Shown piece by piece: positions 56,897 to 64,000 of a DNA stretch of 64,000 nucleotides (positions are counted from its first letter, which is position 1; every line of letters begins with the position of its first letter). Source of the DNA: Corylus avellana (Eukaryota > Streptophyta > Magnoliopsida > Fagales > Betulaceae); assembly GCF_901000735.1 (NCBI RefSeq), contig NC_081543.1, positions 36,886,590 to 36,950,589 on the forward strand. Direction: 5' to 3'. Position numbers and translations under genes: made by a program. The notes beneath the pieces are model-generated. The model was not told the DNA's origin and made no database searches. It saw only the letters and a list, made by a program, of their open reading frames with translations.

Positions 56897-59800
56897 GGGT
56901 TAATATGGTAGCTTAAGGTAGTTAGTTTGGTAAAGCATGATTGTGCCTGAGCCTAAGGAGTAATTTTCATATAGAGTGTTTATGTCACTTCATGCTTCCC
57001 TTTACTTTTCCACCTTATGTTCAAATTTCACCAATTTAACTTTTTTACTATGGATATGTGAATATAGGGGTTCAGATCCTTTGTCTGGACAGCGGTTTCG
57101 TACCAGCTGAAAGACGGGCTTAAGTTATCACCCTCGGCCTCCCAGTTCGTGTCTTCAGTAGCATTTTTTCCGTGGAGCATCAAACCATTATATGGGTATG
57201 TATCTTTCATTTACTCAGTACACCCACTTGAAGCACGTGTATATGCATGTGCACATACACACTTACACATTCATCAGTGCAAGAATCAAACAGTATTCCC
57301 GGGGCAGTAACTTTAGCAATCTTGATAATGCTTATATGCGGCTTATTTACACAGTTATGTATGTGTATGATACTGGAAATATTTAGGTTCATGTTTATAT
57401 TGCAGTTCTTATGGGATTCTTGCATCCAGTGGTCACAAACAAGTCTGCCTTGGCTTTTAGAGCAATTTAAGATATAAAGCAATCTTTTTCATCAAGTCAA
57501 ATATTAAACTTGGAACAATTTAGTTAAATTTGAATAATCACACAATATGACTGTATAAGATGTGTGTGATGTTGTATTTTAAAATTGTTATACCTTTATT
57601 TGTATAAGTTCTACTCACTATTCTTCAACCAGCCTCTCTTGGGGAAGCAACTGTGGTGCTGTTTATGAGAGAGAGGCCTTAGAGAGAGTGATCGTGAATT
57701 CTAAATAGGGTGATTCCTGGGGTGGGTGGCGTTCTATTGAGGTTCATTGATCGCATGGATGGGGCCTTGAAAGAATATTAGGAGGGGTCAGGGGGATTTG
57801 TCTAGTCACACTAAATTTGACACGGGGATGGCTCCAAAATTCAGTTTTGGCATGATGTTTGGTGTGGGGCTCAATCTCTCAAGACATCTTTTCTGGACTT
57901 ATTTAGCATTTCCCATTTTAAGGACATTGTGATGGCGGACCATTTGGAGCTTTCTAGTGTCTCCCATTAGTGGAATATTAACTTTTTTAGAGCGGCTCAT
58001 AATTGGTAGATGGGATCATTTTACCTTACTCTTCACTTTGTTGTATTCCGTTAGAGTGAGACAGGGCGGCAAAGACTGACTCTCTTGGATTCCTTCCAAG
58101 AAAAGGGTGTTTGATGTTAAATCTCACTATAAGGTTCTTGTTCCCTATGATAACACTCATTTCCCTTGGAGGAGCATTTGAGGGAATAAGTCTCCCTTGA
58201 AAGTGGCTTTCTTTGCGTGGTTGGCTGCCTTAGGGAAAATCCTCACCATGGACAACCTAAGGAAACGACATATTGTGGTTGAGTGGTGCTGCATGTGTAA
58301 GAAGAATGAGGAGTTTGTAGACCATCTTTTACTGCATTGTGAGATCGCAAGTGCTATTTGGAATACTATCTTTAGCAATGTAGGGCCGGTTTTAGTTATG
58401 CCTAGAAGGGTGGTAGATCTCTTTGCCTGTTGGAGAATGGCAGGGGGTCCGTTTTAGCTTGATGCAGTTTGGAGGATGATTCCGCCTTTGCCTAATGTGG
58501 TGTCTATGGAGGGAGAGAAACGATTGTAGCTTTGAGGACCACAAGAGGACCTTAGTGGAATTAATAGTTTTTTTCTTTAAGACTCTCTTTGTTTGGGTTG
58601 CTGCCTCAAATTGTCGTTTTTCGAATTTTCATGCCTAGGCTTCTCTCTTATATACTATCTGCGTACTTGGGTTGCCCCTTTGCTCTTTTTAATGAATTAG
58701 TGATTACTTATCAAACAAAGATCTATTCAATGCCTATGAGAGGCAACATTGAACCATTTCAAAATACCATGCATATATTAGTAAGAAAGATTTCATGGGA
58801 CTTTCAATCAGCCCTAAGAAATTCCCACACAATCGTAATCAAGCATGTCCATGTCTATCTGGCCAAGGTAGGAAGAAGAAGAAGTAAATATCTATAGTAC
58901 ATCTGCACATGATAAGTAGTAATGTATTCGGAGAGTCTATTCAAATGAACTTCTAAATTGGTGGTAGGAAACATGGGGAGCTGTGTCTCGGAAGCTGCCT
59001 TTTATTTATTTATTCATTATTTTATTGATTATCATTTATATGGGATCTGGTGGTTTATCTCATATGCAGAATTGTGTCTGATTGTATCCCGATTAAAGGA
59101 AGAAGAAGGATTCCGTACTTGGTGATTGCTACTGTGCTTTCTCTCGTGCCATGGGTTATTTTAGGCCTAAATGCAAACCTGAGGAGTTCCAGATGGCACC
59201 TCACGATTGTCTTAACAGTGCAGAACCTGGGCTCAGCCATGGCAGATGTTGTGGTTGATGCAATGATTGCTGAGGCAGTAAGATTTGAGCGGTATGGAAC
59301 AAAATTTGAGTTTCATTTCCATTTTAGTGTATGTGAAATTTAAGAACAAATTGAAAATTTCACAAAAATGACTTGCCCTCTAGATTACCTGTCAATGGCA
59401 TAAGATTCAGTTGGCATACAACCTTAACTATTTAATTTCTGCCTTATCTTGGGGACTAGCATGATAGTGTTATGCCCAATAGGAGATTTCCTCTATTAAT
59501 TTTGTATGGCAGAATATCATCTGAACCCACCCAAGATGATGGCTATATCTTGTGCTTTCATCTAGTATTGGTATCTGGATCTTTTTGGTCAGACAAACTA
59601 GCTTTTATGTTGCAAGTATTTCAAATTCATTTTTCAATTCAGTATATGGTATTGATGATCTTATAGGATAAGACTAATATCTCACAACTACACTTGATCA
59701 GGGCCGCATTTGCTGGAGACCTCCAGTCAATGTCTTGGTTGGCAATGGCTTTGGGAGGAATATGTGGAAGCATGCTTGGAGGAGTTGCATTTACCAACTT

Positions 59801-61379
59801 GCAGATAGATACAATTTTTCTTCTTTTTTCTATACTTCCAGCTATACAGTTACTATCGTGTGGTTTGGTAGAGGAGAAATCTGCAGGCAGTAAAATGTTG
59901 CCTGAGTTTTCTAATTCAAAAAGCTCCCACATGGTCAATGGGAACAGTAGTGTTCTTGATGAAGATAATTTCTTAGCAAAGAAGTCCTATATCAGCACTT
60001 CAAGGAGAAAGAAGAGCCAAAAGAAAAGCAAAAAGGAAGCAGTAATCCCTAGTAATTCCCGGATTCATGAAAAAACCAACTTCTTGGCATTACAGTGGTT
60101 CCACTCTGTGAAAGCAGCTGCTTACAGTTTGTGCCATGCTTTTAGGCAACCAATCATTTTGAGGTAACTATTAAAAGAGAAAATTCATACTCTAGTTTAC
60201 AGGATGGGAGCCTAAATCATCTTATAGTATTTTTTGCCCCCCATAAATCTACCTGGTGGAAATGCAATTACTGAGCCTGTCCCCCATTGGTACTTTTTGT
60301 CAATCTAATTGATTCCTTGGACTTGTTATACTTCACCATTTTTCTTCCATGGCTTTTTTATTCTTTCTAACCATGGTTACTTTTGATTTTAACTTCCTTC
60401 TCGGGAAGGACAGACCAATGACTTGGTTTTTCCTTGCACATATTACTGTTCCAAATCTGTCAACGGTCATGTTCTATTACCAGGCAGAGTTCTTGAATTT
60501 GGAAGCGTCTTTCTTGGGGACGGCACGTGTTGTTGCATGGTTAGGCCTGATGCTTGGAACCTTCATTTATAATAAGTACTTTAAGACAATGAAGTTACGA
60601 AAAATCCTCCTGTAAGTATTATGAAGTCCAATTGGAATTTCTATGGCTGATAGGTTCCTTCTCATTTTCTTTAATTTAGTTTGACTAATGATGCTCTGAT
60701 CATGATCTATGTAGGTCGGCTCATATCGGCTTGTCTTTCTTGAGTCTCCTAGATATTGTGTTAGTGTCTCGATTGAATATTGCCTTTGGAATATCGGATA
60801 AGATCATGGTGCTTTTTGGATCAGCTCTCCCTGATGCAGTCAATCAATTAAAGTATGTTCACTTTTCACTTATTGCAATCTTCTCCTGTTGTCTCTTGTT
60901 TGTTAGACAGTAAATACATGTAGATGTAGAATTTACCCCTGAATGTCATATTAATGTTTTTGCACGAAAACCTGTCTTATGAATTCATCCATTCATCTGC
61001 CCATCTATATTCCTGCCTGCATGCATTTGACAATTCTGACCAAAGGTGTTGGGAAATTAGAAGTTTGTGAATCTTTCATCATCCTTACTTTTGTTGACTT
61101 TTGTTCATAAACTGCAGGTTTATGCCATTCCTGATCTTATCAGGACAGCTTTGCCCTCCCGGAATTGAAGGGACTTTATTTGCCCTTTTTATGTCCATAA
61201 ACAACTTAGGATCCACTTTGGGATCATTCATGGGTGCTGGGTTGGCTTCAATTTTGAACATCTCTTCGGGTTCTTTTGACAACCTTGGTTTAGGCATTGC
61301 CATTCAAGTCCTCTGCACTTTCATTCCGATTGCTTTTCTGTTTTTGATACCAAAGGAAGCTACAGGAATATCAGCTTAG
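56026..61379 (+). CDS. FBT4: Folate-biopterin transporter (BT1 family), FBT4-like
   Basis: Membrane transporter of the folate-biopterin branch of the major facilitator superfamily. Seven exons: 56026-56106, 57068-57195, 59070-59291, 59702-60163, 60414-60611, 60715-60852, 61118-61379, total 1491 nt, 496 residues, with all junctions in frame and GT-AG. About twelve hydrophobic segments. Family strings GFRSFVWTAVSYQLKD, FFPWSIKPLYGI.SDC, NLGSAMADVV.DAMIAEA, LRPMTWFF.AHITVPNLSTVM and LSG.LCPPGIEGTLFALFMS are present. A hydrophilic central loop (about 200-285) contains the basic run RRKKSQKKSKK (245-255). The N-terminus MIGWVKQL has no transit peptide, so plasma or vacuolar membrane is as likely as plastid. 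The start ATG at 56026 matches the Arabidopsis FBT4 N-terminus as I remember it. Intron 2 holds a LINE fragment. Confidence 0.9.
56331..56357. repeat. (TG)n microsatellite in intron 1 of the transporter gene
   Basis: Thirteen or so TG units in a row, after a T/A-rich tract. Confidence 0.95.
56837..56892. repeat. Compound (TA)n(GA)n microsatellite in intron 1
   Basis: About eleven TA units pass directly into about seventeen GA units. Likely highly polymorphic. Confidence 0.95.
57640..58715 (+). mobile_element. 5'-truncated LINE in intron 2 of the transporter gene
   Basis: Encodes, with frameshifts, the zinc-binding region found after plant LINE reverse transcriptases: SPLKVAFFAWLAALGKILTMDNL, WCCMCKK..E.VDHLLLHC and IWN.IF are readable at 58190-58400. 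It ends near 58715 with ATTACTTATCAAAC, similar to the LINE tails at 6332 and 21290. Same family as the fragment at 20525-21290; both begin near GTGAATTCTAAATA, so they may share a breakpoint. I see no target duplication. Confidence 0.75.
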
Positions 61380-62796
61380 ATAGTGATTGATTCTTCAATG
61401 GAAAAGGGGACAACCCAAAACCAACATTGACACAGGATTCTTCTTTTCTTTTCCTCCACTGCAGTGATGGAATAGTGGTGGAGACTTGCAGACCTGCACT
61501 AAAAGTTTTTGAAGTTTTTGGCTTCTTCTGAATTGTAGTTTTCCATTTAGAGCATGGCTCTGGTGATTCTGATATATATATAACTATGTAGAACAGTTTT
61601 GGCTTAGTAATGGAATATAAAATACAGAATGTTAGTTTCCTGACATATTTATGCGCTAAAATGTGGCTTTCTTTTATGGTATCAACCCTGAGATAAATTG
61701 GTCAACCATAGTGCCAAAAGAAAAGCCATTGAGGTTGCCATTATCTTCTGTCATTTATCATCGAGATAGGTCTCATTGGCATTACAGTAAACCGCTCAAT
61801 ATCTCCTACTAGAATGTCATGTACTCTTGTCAATTTTTATTTATTTATTTATTTTCTATAAATGAGAAGAGAGAAAATTACAAGAGGGTCTTTCCCATTA
61901 TCAAGAGAAGTCTAATAAATGAAAAAGGGAAGTGAAAATACTTCCTGTAATTCTGGAGAGAGAGGCCCATTTTGCTAGGTTATAACTTATAACCTTGGAT
62001 GCCAGTGTGTCACCATGTACACTTGTCATTTGATATTTGACTTCAGGATGACAAATTTTCTACTCATAAATTTCAAAGAGTTTGTTTGGGAATGTTTCGA
62101 GAAATAGAGCTTTTAAATCTAAAAAGTGTTTTTTTTTTTTTTTTTTTTTAGTAGTAAAAATGCCAAATAAGTACTCTTTATTGAAAGACCAGCTTTTTGT
62201 TGGGTGTACAGCACGTGTAAAAGCGATACATAAAAATTACGATTTTAACAAGTGTGATTTTAAAAATTACATTTTTGAAATCGCTATTTTTTTAAATTGT
62301 AAAGGCGTTTGGTAAAACATGTAATTTTTTTTTTTATCAAATATTTATTATGCAAAATCGTAGCCTATTTATAAAAATTGTTTGTTTTTTTTTTTTTTCT
62401 ATTTTAGATTAAGCATTTTTAAATCACATTACCAAACATTTTATGATATCTTAATTATTTTTGTAAAATCGAAATCTAAATCTCAAACTTACGTACGGCA
62501 ACAAAGTGCTGGAGCAACAAAACCGCGGTAAAGAAATAATTTGTTTAACAAATGTCTCGACGCAACAGATCTAAAGTTCGTTGATATAGGAAGTATTCCT
62601 AACTGTTGTGGCAGTATTACTCGCCGCTATAACGTAAGGAGAAGTTGCCTTTAACCATCAGAGCCACCCTCGGACCCCCAATTTTTCAGCCAAAAATCAA
62701 TTTCTGCGCGCGCACGCACGCACACCCCTCTGACTTCTGTGCTCGTACTGAAACTGTTCCTCTTTTGCTTCAAATCCCTAAGAAGGAGAAGAAAGG

Positions 62797-63507
62797 ATGA
62801 GAAGAAGACCTGGAATTGGAGGCTTACAAAACGCCGCTGCGGCTAGGGTGGGTTTGTGTTTTTTTTTTTTTGTTTGAAAAAAAAAAAACATTCTTTGTGT
62901 AACTATAATCACCGTTTTGAGGTGGGTTGGATTTTTTTTTTAAATTTTTTTTATTTGCACATGAATGAAATTAGAATGCAATTGAATCTGCAGGATCAGT
63001 ATCGTATGCTGGGTGAAAATGTAGCCAAGATTAGAACCGATATGATGAAGGAACAGCTCGCCACGTTTCGATCCCAGCTCGAAGAATTCGCTCGCAAACA
63101 CAAGGTCCCAACTTTTGATATTCCTCCAAAATTAGCTTCTTGTTCACTGAATTTATCGAAAGTCGAAGTATTTCTGTAGTTTTTTTTTGTAAGTTTCTGC
63201 AATTTGAAATTCGTTGATTTGAGTGGCTTGGGAGGTTGTGGTCGACTGGTTGCGTTGTTTGAGGGGTTTGAATCGACGTTTGTAATTTGTAATATAAGCT
63301 GGTGTTTGTTTGTTTGTTTGCTTTTAAGGATTTAAAGTTTGAGTCTGTACAATACTGTTAATGTGGTGCAGAATGATATAAGGAAGAACCCGGCATTCAG
63401 ATCGCAGTTCCATGAAATGTGTGCAAAAGTAGGAGTGGATCCCTTGGCCTCCAACAAGGGCTTCTGGGCGGAGCTCTTGGGGATCGGTGACTTCTACTAT
63501 GAACTTG
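62797..63507 (+). CDS. VPS22: VPS22 (ESCRT-II EAP30/SNF8 subunit), first three exons, continues past the window
   Basis: Subunit of ESCRT-II, which helps sort ubiquitinated membrane proteins into multivesicular endosomes. Exons 62797-62847, 62994-63104 and 63372-63507 give 99 residues before the window ends in intron 3; Arabidopsis VPS22 is about 250. The N-terminus [20 protein letters not shown], the coiled region with [17 protein letters not shown], and [16 protein letters not shown] are almost identical to the Arabidopsis protein as I remember it. Exon phases are clean (51, 111 and 136 nt). The rest, with the winged-helix part of the EAP30 domain, must lie beyond 64000. From memory, Arabidopsis VPS22 (At4g27040) is next to FAD4 (At4g27030). 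Confidence 0.93.
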
Positions 63508-64000
63508 GTTGGTTTCGGTTTCTTTATCTTATGATAAAAATGTTCAAATGTCTCATATGTTGTTAATTTACATTCATGGAGCTATCATATTAGGTGTTTC
63601 CAAAGTGTTTTAGATGAATGCTTAATCAATGGGCTAGGAGTGAGTGAGGGAGAGGAAGCCTATGTGCCCCTTTTTATTGCATACTGAGAAATTGATGATG
63701 AACATATTGAGAGACAGATGCAAATATAACCATTTTTTCCTAGGCTGGAAAATAGATGATGATTTTGTGCTATTTGTAATTCTGGGCTATAATCAGTACT
63801 TGGATTTTATCAATTGAATTGCAATATTCTTGGTGTCTGCCAAAGTTAAGTCTCCTTTGCAGTTTATGTTTACCTTAATCTTTAGTTCATTCTTACTTGT
63901 TGAAACTAGGAGTTGTAATGTTTTGTGGACCCTTGTACATGCAATAACTCATGCATTTGAGAATATTTTCCCATATGATAAGATTCCCTGTTAGGTTCAC

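Overview
The window is nuclear DNA of a flowering plant: split genes with GT-AG introns, AT-rich intergenic DNA, and many plant-type transposon remnants (LINEs, LTR/TRIM elements, a tRNA-derived SINE, several MITE families). The gene set (organellar DNA polymerase, RLCK-VII kinase, FAD4-like desaturase, plant mobile domain proteins, FBT4-like transporter, ESCRT-II VPS22) and its gene order fit a eudicot, probably a woody one. Species cannot be fixed from the sequence. Three runs of N (299-398, 34957-35056, 37034-37053) are assembly gaps.

Layout. (1) 1-24.7 kb, minus strand: a tandem duplication of a plant organellar DNA polymerase gene (PolI type, POLIA/POLIB family). The right copy (11804-24470, 12 exons) reads as an intact 1088-residue protein with all exonuclease and polymerase motifs. 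The left copy (exons 1-6 at 486-8892) is decaying: a frameshift with premature stop, a shifted splice acceptor, loss of the Exo I aspartate, an exonic poly(A) retroposon, a LINE-like insertion in an intron, and an LTR retrotransposon where exons 7-12 should begin. (2) 24.7-28.3 kb: AT-rich intergenic DNA. (3) 28.3-32.3 kb, minus: a five-exon PBL-type receptor-like cytoplasmic kinase. (4) 32.8-37.5 kb: a MITE/SINE cluster around a single-exon FAD4-like plastid desaturase whose last codons run into a gap. (5) 37.8-44.9 kb: two convergent single-exon plant mobile domain genes; the second carries an in-frame 240-bp tandem repeat. (6) 45-52 kb: no protein gene that I can support, but a likely box C/D snoRNA cluster on the minus strand (50.5-51.5 kb) with a TATA/telo-box promoter. 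(7) 52.6-55.0 kb, plus: a small secreted Ole e 1-type protein. (8) 56.0-61.4 kb, plus: an FBT4-like folate-biopterin transporter, seven exons, with a LINE in intron 2. (9) 62.8 kb to the end, plus: the first three exons of VPS22.

There is no operon-like cooperation, as expected for a plant. The notable large-scale signal is gene order: from memory, three neighbouring pairs here match adjacent Arabidopsis loci (PBL23/POLIB on chromosome 3, FAD4/VPS22 on chromosome 4, Ole e 1-like/FBT4 on chromosome 5), and mobile domain genes lie beside POLIA on chromosome 1. I found no evidence of a wholly new molecular system. The least expected items are the snoRNA cluster, the layered decay of the polymerase duplicate, and the expanding repeat in the mobile domain protein.
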